Origin: Crocinitomicaceae bacterium
GTDB taxonomy: Bacteria > Bacteroidota > Bacteroidia > Flavobacteriales_D > Sanyastnellaceae
Direction: 5' to 3'
Assembly: GCA_002722795.1 (NCBI GenBank)
Contig: PBMY01000004.1
Coordinates: 1 to 64,000 of the forward strand
Length of the DNA stretch: 64,000 nt
Position numbers and translations under genes: made by a program. Below, piece after piece: positions 26,958-35,936 of this stretch (the stretch's first letter is position 1; each line of letters starts with the position of its first letter). The notes below the pieces were generated by a model, which saw nothing but the letters and a program-made list of their open reading frames with translations, searched no databases and was not told the DNA's origin.

Positions 26958-28031
26958 TTATTTATACAGCCTTAATACATCTCTTTCTATATAAAGCTCC
27001 CACTTTCTGAATTTCTCAAACAATCCTAACCCGCATAGTAAAGAACCCCCATCAATAACATAAACTATAGTATTATCTACTTCGTAATCACCAATTTTAA
27101 TGTTATCAAGGACAAGCCCTCTACAAGTGACTTGATTATTGTCTGCCAAAACAACATCAATACTTTTTATATAATCATTTCTATTGATAACACCCTCGAG
27201 GAGCAACTCTCTTTCCAAATCACTGTTTATGAATAATTCTGAAGCACCCGTATCTAAAGTGAAATACCTAATTACACCATTTATATTAAGCTTAATCTTA
27301 TAGCCGTAATCTATGTTGTTTGATAATAAATCAATATCCGAAAATGTTCTGTAGCCGGAAATATCTTTTGGATTATATGAATTTACTTTGATTTCAGATT
27401 CTTCAGAAATTTCTTGTTCTAAATGCTCAAAGTCCAAAAACAACTCTTCTATACATGGGACTAAAATCTCATTAAACACTTCACTATTTTCATTTTCAAT
27501 TAGATTTAATTGCCCCATACTGTAACCATTGATTATCAATTTTTGCAAAGCGCAATTACAATATGAATACATCATATCTTTAGTAAAAATCTCATATGAC
27601 TCAGGATCTTGTTCCATTTCAAAAACACAAGATTTAATCGCGAAATTCATCTCCTCTTCTGAATACTCATCATATTCTTTGATTTGATTAAACTTATAAT
27701 CGTCTTCAACTTCTACATATTTATAAATGCAGTCAAGCATTATACCGAGGTTTTTATCTGAGCTAAATAAACTCATAAAGTCATCATTCATCATAGCTAC
27801 TTCAATCTCTGATGAATAAAGCTCTGGGATTAATGCATCACAAACACAAGAGCAATAAGAATACATATCAACTTGTATTCCATTTAAATTAATATCACTA
27901 GCACCTGCAGTACAAGCTTCAACAAATTCAGACTTTTCACCTAATAAAATACCGTCTTTAGTATAGATTTTTTGTCCATAAAGACTAGCTATAAACAAAA
28001 AAGTAATAGCTAATAAAAGTATGTTTTTCAT
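26958..28031 (-). CDS. Secreted retropepsin-like aspartic protease with duplicated Cys-rich domain
   Basis: The 357-residue protein has a signal peptide (1-20), two tandem copies of a Cys module, and a C-terminal retropepsin-like domain. Module 1 has Cys40, the block MYSYCSC (56-62), Cys64 and Cys101; module 2 has Cys135, MYSYCNC (154-160) and Cys193. The catalytic block FTLDTGASELF puts the active Asp at 260, and LCGLGLFEKF near the end is the hydrophobic-Gly motif. One Asp per chain means an active enzyme would be a dimer. It lies next to the tRNA islet but outside its repeats. Substrate unknown. Confidence 0.8.
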   Translation of the reverse strand: MKNILLLAITFLFIASLYGQKIYTKDGILLGEKSEFVEACTAGASDINLNGIQVDMYSYCSCVCDALIPELYSSEIEVAMMNDDFMSLFSSDKNLGIMLDCIYKYVEVEDDYKFNQIKEYDEYSEEEMNFAIKSCVFEMEQDPESYEIFTKDMMYSYCNCALQKLIINGYSMGQLNLIENENSEVFNEILVPCIEELFLDFEHLEQEISEESEIKVNSYNPKDISGYRTFSDIDLLSNNIDYGYKIKLNINGVIRYFTLDTGASELFINSDLERELLLEGVINRNDYIKSIDVVLADNNQVTCRGLVLDNIKIGDYEVDNTIVYVIDGGSLLCGLGLFEKFRKWELYIERDVLRLYK

Positions 28032-28043
28032 GATGTCAGAAGT

Positions 28044-28655
28044 TTATTTAAAATGATAATTAATCCCTATAGATAATACTGAAAACTGTTTCAGCTCATT
28101 TGGTGTATAATGAGAAATTGAATTGAATTTTGCATGTAGGTAGCAAATTTGAATAGACATGTTTTTGTTAAACCTATAATCATATGTTGATCCAAAAAAA
28201 ACGGCTTGGTCAAATCTGTCTACCTGATTTCCAAATTCTTCGTCCTTATCAAAAATATATACGGCAGTGATGCCAATGTCTAGGAAAAATCGGTGGTCAG
28301 AAAAAACTAAACCTGGTTTTACAAGACATCCAATGTTTTGGTGTAACTCAAATCTTTGGCTACCTGATCTTGATATTTCAACCTTGTTGTTAAGGTAGAA
28401 GAATTCTAAATCTAGTATTAGTTGTTCTCCTAATATGAATTCATTGCCACAGTAAATCCCTATATCTAAAGGATTATATGAAATCGTATCAATTCCATTG
28501 ACATTACCGTCATTAATTTCAGAAGTAGTGAAAGTTGAGACTCCGCAAAGTCCAATGTGAAATGTATTATTACTTTCTAATTCTTGTGAATGAATGGTGT
28601 ATGTACATGCGAAAAGAAAAATAAAAGAAAATAGATTTTGTATTTTAAATTCCAT
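28044..28655 (-). CDS. Outer-membrane beta-barrel-like protein
   Basis: The ATG at 28655 gives 203 residues starting MEFKIQNLFSFIFLFACTY, a signal peptide ending near IHSQE. The rest has alternating beta strands ending in the aromatic SVLSIGINYHFK, the look of a small Bacteroidota outer-membrane barrel. The frame stays open upstream, but that part overlaps the divergent cyclophilin gene and is not protein-like. 12 bp upstream of the retropepsin-like gene, so the two may be co-transcribed. Confidence 0.6.
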   Translation of the reverse strand: MEFKIQNLFSFIFLFACTYTIHSQELESNNTFHIGLCGVSTFTTSEINDGNVNGIDTISYNPLDIGIYCGNEFILGEQLILDLEFFYLNNKVEISRSGSQRFELHQNIGCLVKPGLVFSDHRFFLDIGITAVYIFDKDEEFGNQVDRFDQAVFFGSTYDYRFNKNMSIQICYLHAKFNSISHYTPNELKQFSVLSIGINYHFK

Positions 28656-28701
28656 AATCAAATCACAAGTTAAGTAAGTTTGCCGAACTAAATAATTAAG
28701 C

Positions 28702-29130
28702 ATGCACGCAATAATACACACCGATAAAGGCCACCTAAAAGTTGAGTTTTTCGAACACGATGCTCCTAATACAGTTGCCAATTTTGTAAAACTAGCTAAG
28801 GACGGTTTCTATGAGGGTTTAACCTTTCACAGAGTCATTCCAGATTTTGTTGTTCAAGGGGGATGTCCACATGGCACAGGTGTAGGTGGTCCAGGATATA
28901 AAATTGATTGTGAATTAGAGGGTGACAATCAATATCATGACAAGGGAGTGCTTTCAATGGCTCATGCTGGAAGAAACACAGGAGGATCTCAGTTTTTCAT
29001 TGTTCTATCTAGATCTCAAACAGCACACCTTGACGGGAATCACACGTGTTTTGGTAAGGTAGTAGAGGGTGTTAATACAATTGAAGATTTGAGACAAGGA
29101 GATCAATTCAGTGTTGAAATTGTGGAATAA
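28702..29130 (+). CDS. Cyclophilin-type peptidyl-prolyl cis-trans isomerase
   Basis: The 142-residue enzyme speeds cis-trans isomerisation of proline peptide bonds. Seen: [13 protein letters not shown] (catalytic Arg), [19 protein letters not shown] and [15 protein letters not shown]. There is no signal peptide, so it is cytoplasmic, like PpiB. Length is normal for the short bacterial form. Divergent from the barrel gene with 46 bp between start codons. Confidence 0.93.
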   Translation: MHAIIHTDKGHLKVEFFEHDAPNTVANFVKLAKDGFYEGLTFHRVIPDFVVQGGCPHGTGVGGPGYKIDCELEGDNQYHDKGVLSMAHAGRNTGGSQFFIVLSRSQTAHLDGNHTCFGKVVEGVNTIEDLRQGDQFSVEIVE

Positions 29131-29447
29131 TGTCTAAGGTAGAAGTATACATACAGGGTGTTAGAGAGTGCTTTCTTCCAATTCTAGAAAAGTTAAAATA
29201 GCACCCCTTTAAGAGATGAATTGCAACTTGATGAGGTTTAGAACTAGAGCGTTCTTAATTACAACCATAAAGGGATGGGTATGCTAGCTGGCACAAAATC
29301 ATTAGCTCCCATCCGTCTGTTTGATTATGTGTTGACTGCATACATATAACTTCTTGTTCAGTTTCCTCTGATGGCATAATATACAAAACCTCATATGAGT
29401 GAATATTCAAATCATAAAACTGAAAAAACCAAATACTAAACCCTTCG
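29131..29447. other. Gene-poor stretch with a possible degenerate reading frame
   Basis: On the minus strand a frame is open from 29458 to a TAA at 29255-29257 (67 codons), reading for example FQFYDLNIHSYEVLYIMPSE and MQSTHNQTDGWEL. It overlaps the end of the thioredoxin-like gene and has no ATG until after the middle. On the plus strand a 23-codon frame starts at the ATG overlapping the cyclophilin stop (29130). Neither is recognised. They may be remnants of lost genes or chance; no RNA gene or terminator was seen. Confidence 0.3.
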
Positions 29448-30467
29448 CTATTCCTTTCTTAACAAGCTATCTAAAAGTGGTCTTATTTCATCTGACGATG
29501 GTCGTGGTGCATCAAGGTCAACAACCTTTGAGTAGTCATCAAACAACATAAATCTTGGTATACCATTAATGGAGTAATCATCCATTAGTTGAGATTGCCA
29601 TCCACCTGTATTCAGATGAATTCCCTGCATTGCGTTTTCATCAACAAAACTTTTCCAAGCAACTGAATCTCTATCTACACTGATTCCAATAAATGTTATG
29701 TTTTTACCGTGATAATCCTCTTCTAATTCAGTTAAATGAGGAATCTCTAAAATACAAGGTCCACACCAGGTAGCCCAAACATCAACATACACAAAGGACC
29801 CAACGTAGTCACTTAAACTAATTTCATTTCCATCCATATCTGGATAAGTGAAGTCAATAGCATCTTCTCCATGCTGCGGAAGTGCTGCAAGAGCTTCTAT
29901 CCTGTTTTTTATGTACTCTATTGACGCATCGTAATCACTCAAAATTGAAGCATAGAAATCCGGATTAGAATCTTGAAATCTCTCAGCTCTCATGACAAAA
30001 GGTTCTATAGTCGATCTAAATGTTGAATCTACTTCTTCTAATGGAAGGTCTATAAAGTTGGGCCATTCCATTTTTTCATTATATAAAAATTGCCAAGCTA
30101 AATAATTACATTCATCACTTCCTGTGTACTTGATTGTTTCGTCAAACCGCTCAGTATTAATAGTGAGCTGAATTTCATCATTTGGCTTGATATACATTTT
30201 AGTACTCTCCATTCCCTGAACGAAACTTACATAAGCAGCAGAATCCCACTCAAACTCAATTGAAAAGATTCCAGTCACTGTATCAAGTGTTGTGATATAT
30301 GTCGAATCTGAAGCTCGGAATAAAACTGTATCTCCAATGTTATTTTCTACAAATCCTGTGATTTTAACCATATCAACTTTAGTCCTGTCAATCCTCTCAC
30401 CGTTAATAATTAACAGTACAAAAATGACTGCTAGAATTGCAAAAACTAGTTCTTTCTGATTCTTCAT
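29448..30467 (-). CDS. TlpA-family thioredoxin-like lipoprotein-type protein with DUF4369-like domain
   Basis: The ATG at 30467 gives 339 residues. An N-terminal membrane anchor (about 6-25) is followed by a DUF4369-like beta domain (about 35-120; ITGFVENNIGDTVLF), a helical linker and a thioredoxin-like domain (about 200-335) with the active site ATWCGPCILE and IPRFMLFDD. The domain order is the common Bacteroidota periplasmic TlpA/ResA type, which reduces disulfides of exported proteins. A TTG 12 codons upstream was not chosen, as the added residues are not signal-like. No cysteine lipobox is present. Confidence 0.87.
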   Translation of the reverse strand: MKNQKELVFAILAVIFVLLIINGERIDRTKVDMVKITGFVENNIGDTVLFRASDSTYITTLDTVTGIFSIEFEWDSAAYVSFVQGMESTKMYIKPNDEIQLTINTERFDETIKYTGSDECNYLAWQFLYNEKMEWPNFIDLPLEEVDSTFRSTIEPFVMRAERFQDSNPDFYASILSDYDASIEYIKNRIEALAALPQHGEDAIDFTYPDMDGNEISLSDYVGSFVYVDVWATWCGPCILEIPHLTELEEDYHGKNITFIGISVDRDSVAWKSFVDENAMQGIHLNTGGWQSQLMDDYSINGIPRFMLFDDYSKVVDLDAPRPSSDEIRPLLDSLLRKE

Positions 30468-30704
30468 AATATGAAGGTACCTCTTGAAAGTGGTTGATGC
30501 CAAACTAAACCGGTCTAATTACATCAGGACTGTTTCCAAGCGTTTTAAATGACTTCTTTATCAGATCAGATTGAAACAGTATCTCATGGGATGCTTTAGA
30601 AATCGTTTGGAAATCAATAGATTCAAGCCAAAATCTCTCCATCTTTTTTGCTAAAATAAGTGGTTGACGTCGTTTTGTGTTGTGGATTTAAGTTTGGGTC
30701 AAGA

Positions 30705-30728
30705 AAAAAGCCGCTTTCGCGGCTTTTT
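30705..30728 (-). terminator. Terminator after tRNA-Leu
   Basis: AAAAAGCCGC, loop of four, GCGGCTTTTT: a strong symmetric hairpin with T-runs on both strands, 8 bp beyond the tRNA-Leu 3' end on the minus strand. The about 200 bp on its other side (30504-30704) hold no gene that can be supported. Confidence 0.85.
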
Positions 30729-30735
30729 ATGGTCG

Positions 30736-30819
30736 TACCCGGAGCGGGACTTGAACCCGCACGACCGTTTGGTCATCAGATTTTAAGTCTGACGTGTCTA
30801 CCAATTCCACCATCCGGGC
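30736..30819 (-). tRNA. tRNA-Leu (anticodon TAA)
   Basis: On the minus strand the acceptor GCCCGGA pairs with TCCGGGT; the anticodon arm is CAGAC-TTAAAAT-CTG-like with TAA at the centre; there is a long variable arm (typical class II) and a T arm with GTTCAAG. No CCA is encoded (the next bases are CGA). Confidence 0.95.
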
Positions 30820-30828
30820 ATCGGCCAT

Positions 30829-30836
30829 CAAAGTTA
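30829..30836 (-). promoter_or_regulatory. -7 promoter box for tRNA-Leu
   Basis: TAACTTTG on the minus strand matches TAnnTTTG 9 bp before the tRNA. No clear TTTG is found 19 bp upstream, so only the -7 half is supported. Confidence 0.4.
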
Positions 30837-30852
30837 TGAAGGACTTTAGAAG

Positions 30853-32073
30853 TTAGGGTAAGGTTGAGACAATTTTTATTACGCAACCTTTTTGAGAGTC
30901 TAACCAAGTGCTTGAGGGCTTTTCGGCAGACAGAGCAGACCAAACCACAGACGCTAATAAATTGGATTCAGAAACAGTATTTAAGACACCCTCTTCTTTT
31001 AGCTTAACGGCCTCTCTAAATCGTCTAATTTTAGGGCCTGTTATTATTTTAATGCCGTGAGCTGCTGGCTCTAAAATATTGTGTATACCTTTTCCAAAAC
31101 CACCACCTACTACAGCTAAATCTGCAAGATGATAGTATGAAGTTAGTTCACCCATAGAGTCTGCTATTACAACAGGTGTATCAAGTCGACCCTCACTAAG
31201 AAGTGAAGCGATTCGAGATGTTGAATTAAACAAAGAAAGGATTTCATCAATGTGAGATTTCTTTATTTCATGTGGAGCAATAAGTAGTTTGCGAGATTCT
31301 GACCATGGAAGTGTAGTAAGGCTTATTTCCTCTGGACGCCACGTGCTTCCTGCAACAACTAATTCTGATGAAGACTTCCACTTTAAAAGATCTGCTGATG
31401 GTTTTGTGTTTATAGCCAATTGAAGAACCCTGTCTACTCTAGGATCTCCAATAGCTTCTGAAGAGATTTTAAATTGTGCAAGCTCTTCTACTGAACTTGA
31501 GTCTTGAGTTAGAATGGTTGAGAATTGTGACCAACTATTTCTCAAAAAAGCCCCAACTATTGATTTTCTTAATAGTGCAGATCCCTTGTAAATATGAGCT
31601 CCGAAAATACATGTGTGTATTGATGCTCCCTGAAGTTGTTTCATCAGTTCAGGCCAAACCTCATACTTACACGTTGCAAAGAATTTAATCCTATAGTCTA
31701 CACTTTTAAGGAAATTTCTAATTCTTCTTGGTGTATCAAATGGAAGGGCACAAATACTATCTCCTTTTCTAATCCACGAAGGAGGATTTTCCATAACATG
31801 ATTGTATCCTGAAGGAGAAAAAAAAGTTATGAGAATTGGAGTCTTTGGGTTTAAAGAAACATATGATTCTATTACCGGGGCAGCCTGTTCGTACTCACCT
31901 AGAGAAGCACAGTGAAACCACGCATATTCCAATGAGGGCACAGGCGGAAACTCACTCTTTTTACGAATCTCAAAAAGAGATGAAAGATTTGAATTTCCGC
32001 ATAAAGCGAGGATTCGCATAACAGGAACCGCAATGCGAAATAGAGAAGTGTATATGAAGTGTATTAGTACCAA
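30853..32073 (-). CDS. waaA: 3-deoxy-D-manno-octulosonic-acid (KDO) transferase
   Basis: This 406-residue glycosyltransferase (GT30) attaches KDO from CMP-KDO to lipid A precursor at the inner membrane. Seen: an N-terminal anchor (YTSLFRIAVPVMRIL), WFHCASLGEYEQA (catalytic Glu in SLGE), ITFFSPSGY and the nucleotide-binding end GGGFGKGIHNILEPAAHG. The start is a TTG at 32073 that overlaps the stop of the upstream gene; the next ATG (MRILAL) would remove conserved N-terminal residues. Works after lpxA/lpxC/lpxD found later in the window. Confidence 0.93.
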   Translation of the reverse strand: MVLIHFIYTSLFRIAVPVMRILALCGNSNLSSLFEIRKKSEFPPVPSLEYAWFHCASLGEYEQAAPVIESYVSLNPKTPILITFFSPSGYNHVMENPPSWIRKGDSICALPFDTPRRIRNFLKSVDYRIKFFATCKYEVWPELMKQLQGASIHTCIFGAHIYKGSALLRKSIVGAFLRNSWSQFSTILTQDSSSVEELAQFKISSEAIGDPRVDRVLQLAINTKPSADLLKWKSSSELVVAGSTWRPEEISLTTLPWSESRKLLIAPHEIKKSHIDEILSLFNSTSRIASLLSEGRLDTPVVIADSMGELTSYYHLADLAVVGGGFGKGIHNILEPAAHGIKIITGPKIRRFREAVKLKEEGVLNTVSESNLLASVVWSALSAEKPSSTWLDSQKGCVIKIVSTLP

Positions 32074-32837
32074 TATTCTTTTGGCGCTCTCTCATAAACG
32101 TGAAGTACCCACCCAATCTCGATTCCTAAACCGGCATCAAACCTTGAATCGGTATCTGGTATTTCAGTATCAAAGTTGGTGGTGCGGAGAGGAAAGGTTT
32201 GAGCACCAAAACATATAATGCCGGAAAAGAAATTTATTTTTTGGTCATCATCCATGTGCCAATATCCAACAAAAGCGGATGCATAGTATCCCCATGTTAA
32301 CCTATCGTACCCATAAATATAAGGCTCCTCAAGTTGAGTGATGTGATTCTCTGTAAAGTCGTAGCGAACCCTGTGATGAATTGATCCAGTGCCAACGTGA
32401 AACAAAATACCGCTGTTGGGGTTGGTTTGGTCTAGGGGGAAAACTTTACCAAAGTGTAGCCCAAACATTCCACCACGACCTGAAACCTTTATGCTAGCAA
32501 CATCGCCTTCGTTGTCAATGACTTCACCACTTTCAGTTAACAGGTTGCTAAGAAGGCCATCGATTTGAACATCTGCTCCACTAATTAATGTAGAGCGGAA
32601 CCCCCAGTATAAATTCTTAGAAGTCTTAATTCCAAATTGCCCACCAACAGTTCCAAATGCGCCGTATCTATCGTTTAAATCGGCAAATGGGAGAAAGCCA
32701 CCAAATGTGAATGAAATATGTGGTGCACGGATTAGGGAATCTGAGACTTGGCGATCGGTTTGGGATAGAATATCTGAAGAAGATAAAAGCATCAAAACCG
32801 CTAGGGAAAGCACATGCACAATTTGGGTTAATTTCAT
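32064..32837 (-). CDS. Secreted outer-membrane beta-barrel-like protein
   Basis: The ATG at 32837 gives 257 residues, MKLTQIVHVLSLAVLMLLSS being a signal peptide ending near ILSQTD. The mature part has repeated amphipathic strands (FTFGGFLPFADLN, GGQFGIKTSKNLYWGFRST, SGRGGMFGLHFGKVF) typical of a small barrel. The frame stays open far upstream, but that part lies over the divergent aminotransferase gene. It overlaps waaA by 10 bp. Function unknown; it may help envelope assembly, judging only by position. Confidence 0.7.
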   Translation of the reverse strand: MKLTQIVHVLSLAVLMLLSSSDILSQTDRQVSDSLIRAPHISFTFGGFLPFADLNDRYGAFGTVGGQFGIKTSKNLYWGFRSTLISGADVQIDGLLSNLLTESGEVIDNEGDVASIKVSGRGGMFGLHFGKVFPLDQTNPNSGILFHVGTGSIHHRVRYDFTENHITQLEEPYIYGYDRLTWGYYASAFVGYWHMDDDQKINFFSGIICFGAQTFPLRTTNFDTEIPDTDSRFDAGLGIEIGWVLHVYERAPKEYWY

Positions 32838-32871
32838 GGTAGCGAAGTTAGGGAGTGTATCTTCGCTTTTG

Positions 32872-34014
32872 ATGAAAAGAATACAAATGGTGGACCTTGA
32901 AGGGCAAACCGCAAGCATACGACCCCAAATCGACGAGGCAATAGCAAGGGTTTTGGATTCTTCTAGATACATTGGAGGAGAGGAAGTTATGTCTTTTGAA
33001 AATGAACTCAGCACAGAGTTAGACGGGGCATTTGTGACTTCTTGCGCTAACGGAACTGACGCGCTACAAATTGCCTTGATGGCTTTGGGAGTTGAAACTG
33101 ATGATGAGATTATTGTACCTGCTTTCACCTTCATTTCACCAGTAGAAGTTATAGCTCTTTTAGGGGCCAAACCAGTTCTAGTTGACGTTTACCCAGACAC
33201 ATTTAATATTGATTGCGAAGCCGTAGAGTCTGCGATAACTGATAGAACAAAGGCAGTGATTGCTGTGCATTTGTTTGGGCAGTGTGCTGATATGGGGAAG
33301 CTTTGTAGCATTGCAAAAAAGCACGATATAAAGCTCATCGAGGATACAGCCCAAGCCATTTCAAGTATCTATTGCGACGAAAAGAATATGAGTGGCAAAG
33401 CTGGAACAATTGGAGATATCGGAACTACAAGCTTTTTCCCAAGTAAAAATTTAGGCTGCTTTGGAGATGGTGGAGCAATTATTACTACCTCTGAAACTTT
33501 AGCTCAGTCTTGCCAAACCATTTGCAATCACGGTTCAGAAATAAGATACTCTCATTCTGAAGTTGGAGTAAACTCAAGGTTAGATTCTATTCAAGCTGCC
33601 ATTTTAAGAGTAAAGCTTAAAAACCTGAAGGATTACAACCAAGCTAGAAGGCAAGCAGCTGCTAGGTACGACTCTCTTTTAGAATCAATACCTGGAATCA
33701 CGGTTCCTCACAGAAATAAGCGTTCTTCTCACGTTTTCCATCAGTACACTATTCAAATTGACCCATCAATCACTGATAACAAATCAATTAAAGAGGAATT
33801 GCAGTTAGCAGATATCCCTTCAGCCATTTATTATCCAGCACCTATTCACGAGCAAAAGGCGTACAATTTGCTTGATTACAAAGAAGGGGATTTCCCTGTA
33901 AGTGAAAAATTATCTAAAACAGTGCTATCTCTACCGATGCATACGGAACTTAGCGCTGAACAACAAGAATACATTGCTGACCGTTTAAAAGAAGCTATCA
34001 AAAAATGGATATAG
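32872..34014 (+). CDS. DegT/DnrJ/EryC1/StrS-family sugar aminotransferase
   Basis: The ATG at 32872 gives MKRIQMVDLEGQ and 380 residues. This PLP enzyme transfers an amino group from glutamate to a keto-sugar nucleotide. Seen: SRYIGGEEV, SCANGTDALQIAL (PLP phosphate site), EDTAQA and the Lys block TSFFPSKNLGCFGDGGA (PLP Schiff base Lys), then HVFHQYTI. With the WbpD-like acetyltransferase and the UDP-GlcNAc dehydrogenase downstream, it fits the WbpE step, 3-amination of a UDP-3-keto-GlcNAcA. It overlaps ugd by 10 bp. Confidence 0.9.
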   Translation: MKRIQMVDLEGQTASIRPQIDEAIARVLDSSRYIGGEEVMSFENELSTELDGAFVTSCANGTDALQIALMALGVETDDEIIVPAFTFISPVEVIALLGAKPVLVDVYPDTFNIDCEAVESAITDRTKAVIAVHLFGQCADMGKLCSIAKKHDIKLIEDTAQAISSIYCDEKNMSGKAGTIGDIGTTSFFPSKNLGCFGDGGAIITTSETLAQSCQTICNHGSEIRYSHSEVGVNSRLDSIQAAILRVKLKNLKDYNQARRQAAARYDSLLESIPGITVPHRNKRSSHVFHQYTIQIDPSITDNKSIKEELQLADIPSAIYYPAPIHEQKAYNLLDYKEGDFPVSEKLSKTVLSLPMHTELSAEQQEYIADRLKEAIKKWI

Positions 34015-35318
34015 TAGTAGTAGGAACAGGATATGTGGGTATCGTAACGGGTACTTGTCTTGCCGAATCTGGCAATCACGTTATTTGCGTTGACATCGAT
34101 AAGGAGAAGATCGCAATGATGGAGAGTGGAAAGGTTCCTATTTATGAGCCCCACCTCGAGAGTTTGCTTACAAGGAATATTGAGGCTGAGAGGATTTCGT
34201 TTACTACAGATTTAGCAGCGGCCGTCAAGTCGTCGTCCATAGTTTTTCTAGCGCTTCCAACACCTCCTGGTGAGGATGGTTCGGCCGATCTTCAATATGT
34301 CCTTAAAGTAGCAAGCGATCTTGCCGAAATTATTGAGGATTATACCGTAATCGTTGACAAAAGCACCGTTCCTGTTGGAACTGCTGATAAGATTACAGAA
34401 ATTATAAAAGGCCAAACCAAAGTTCCATTCGACGTGGTTTCTAATCCCGAATTTTTAAGAGAGGGTTATGCCGTGGATGATTTTATGAAGCCAGATAGGG
34501 TAGTTATTGGAACAACTTCGCAAAGAGCTCGTGATTTGATGGAGGAACTTTACAAACCGTTTATGCGTCAGGGCAACCGTATGATATTCATGGACGAGAA
34601 GAGTGCCGAACTCACCAAGTACGCCTCGAATGCATTCCTTGCTACGAAAATCACATTTATGAATGAGGTTGCGAACTACTGTAAAGAAGTTGGTGCTGAT
34701 GTTGATATGGTGAGGCGTGGAGTGGGAACCGACAATAGGATTGGGCCGAGATTCCTATTTCCCGGAATGGGATATGGGGGAAGTTGCTTTCCCAAGGACG
34801 TTCAAGCCCTTCACAAAAGCGGAAGCGAAGTTGGGTGTCATTTCAATATCCTGAAAAGCGTGATGGATGTTAATGCTCGTCAGAAAGTAATCATGCACCC
34901 TCTAATGAAAGAGCATTTTGGCGGAAGTCTTAAAGGCAAAAAGATTGCCGTTTGGGGTCTATCGTTCAAACCTGAAACCGACGATATCCGCCAAGCCCCC
35001 TCATTAGACATTCTTGAAAATCTCATTGAAGACGGCGCAGACATAACTGCATACGATCCAGAAGCAATGGAAAACATCAAGGCCATAATCGGAGATAAAA
35101 TCAAATATGCCAAGCGTTCGATGGAAGCACTAGACGGTGCCGAGGCTCTTCTAATCTGCACCGAATGGGCTGCCTTCCGCAATCCCAACTTCGACAAGAT
35201 GAAAGCCGCTATGGCCTCACCCACCATCTTCGACGGTCGCAACCTATACGAAACTAGCAAGATGGAAGCATTTGGATTTACCTACCACAGCGTAGGCCGC
35301 CGCCCCATCAACGCCTAA
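34005..35318 (+). CDS. ugd: UDP-glucose 6-dehydrogenase
   Basis: The 437-residue NAD-dependent enzyme oxidises UDP-glucose to UDP-glucuronate. Seen: GTGYVGIVTGTCLAESG at the N-terminus, DKSTVPVGTADKI, NPEFLREG, and the catalytic block GGSCFPKDVQAL (Cys), followed by WGLSFKPETDDIRQAPS. This is the Ugd branch, as opposed to the GlcNAc-type at 35937. It overlaps the aminotransferase gene. The 3' part is richer in G+C than the genes before it. Confidence 0.93.
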   Translation: MDIVVVGTGYVGIVTGTCLAESGNHVICVDIDKEKIAMMESGKVPIYEPHLESLLTRNIEAERISFTTDLAAAVKSSSIVFLALPTPPGEDGSADLQYVLKVASDLAEIIEDYTVIVDKSTVPVGTADKITEIIKGQTKVPFDVVSNPEFLREGYAVDDFMKPDRVVIGTTSQRARDLMEELYKPFMRQGNRMIFMDEKSAELTKYASNAFLATKITFMNEVANYCKEVGADVDMVRRGVGTDNRIGPRFLFPGMGYGGSCFPKDVQALHKSGSEVGCHFNILKSVMDVNARQKVIMHPLMKEHFGGSLKGKKIAVWGLSFKPETDDIRQAPSLDILENLIEDGADITAYDPEAMENIKAIIGDKIKYAKRSMEALDGAEALLICTEWAAFRNPNFDKMKAAMASPTIFDGRNLYETSKMEAFGFTYHSVGRRPINA

Positions 35319-35337
35319 CCACAAACCTCAACTGACA

Positions 35338-35925
35338 ATGCCTACACAACCCTACATACATCCCTCAGCCGTCGTTGACGAAGGAGCGATTCTGGGAGAT
35401 AGCGTGAAGGTTTGGCATTTCTGTCACATCATGCCCCAAGCACGGCTCGGTACAGGCACATCCCTAGGCCAAAACTGCTTCGTAGCATCTGGCGTGGTGA
35501 CCGGCACAAACTGTAAAGTCCAAAACAACGTAAGCCTGTACCAAGGCGTCACCCTGGGCGATAATGTATTCTTGGGTCCAAGCTGCGTATTTACTAACGT
35601 GATTAATCCGCGGAGCGAGGTCGAGAGGCGTGACGCCTACGCGCCAACGCATTTGGGGGACGGGGCGAGTGTTGGGGCGAATGCGACGATTTTATGCGGG
35701 ATTAATGTCGGGAGGTATGCCTTCGTCGGCGCGGGAGCCGTGGTGCTGAATAACGTACCCGACTTTGCGATCATGGTGGGAAATCCGGCAGTGCAGAATG
35801 GATGGATGTCCGCCCATGGATGTAGGTTGGACTTTGTTGACTTTAAGGGAACTTGTTCAGAAAGTGGCGAAGAATACGAATTGGTAGTTGATAGTGAAGG
35901 AGTCGAGAAAGTAAAAAGAGTTTAA
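35338..35925 (+). CDS. WbpD-like sugar-nucleotide N-acetyltransferase
   Basis: The 195-residue protein is a left-handed beta helix with hexapeptide repeats (YIHPSAVVDEGAILGDSVKV, later ILCGINVGRYAFVGAGAVV). The end NGWMSAHGCRLDF is typical of WbpD/WlbB, which acetylates the 3-amino group of UDP-GlcNAc3NA. This gene is clearly G+C-richer than its surroundings: 38 of 60 bases in 35641-35700 are G or C. That suggests recent transfer or a different mutational history. Located between two nucleotide-sugar dehydrogenase genes. Confidence 0.85.
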   Translation: MPTQPYIHPSAVVDEGAILGDSVKVWHFCHIMPQARLGTGTSLGQNCFVASGVVTGTNCKVQNNVSLYQGVTLGDNVFLGPSCVFTNVINPRSEVERRDAYAPTHLGDGASVGANATILCGINVGRYAFVGAGAVVLNNVPDFAIMVGNPAVQNGWMSAHGCRLDFVDFKGTCSESGEEYELVVDSEGVEKVKRV

Positions 35926-35936
35926 TTTCTGATTCT

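Noticed and set aside
28656-28781. Upstream extension of the barrel gene at 28044
   Set aside because: It overlaps the conserved start of the cyclophilin on the other strand and a signal peptide begins at 28655.
32707-32871. Upstream extension of the aminotransferase
   Set aside because: It is antisense to the barrel gene and not conserved; the ATG at 32872 gives the family N-terminus.
32838-33170. Long N-terminal extension of the secreted barrel protein at 32064
   Set aside because: It lies over the conserved N-terminal part of the divergent aminotransferase; a signal peptide begins at 32837.
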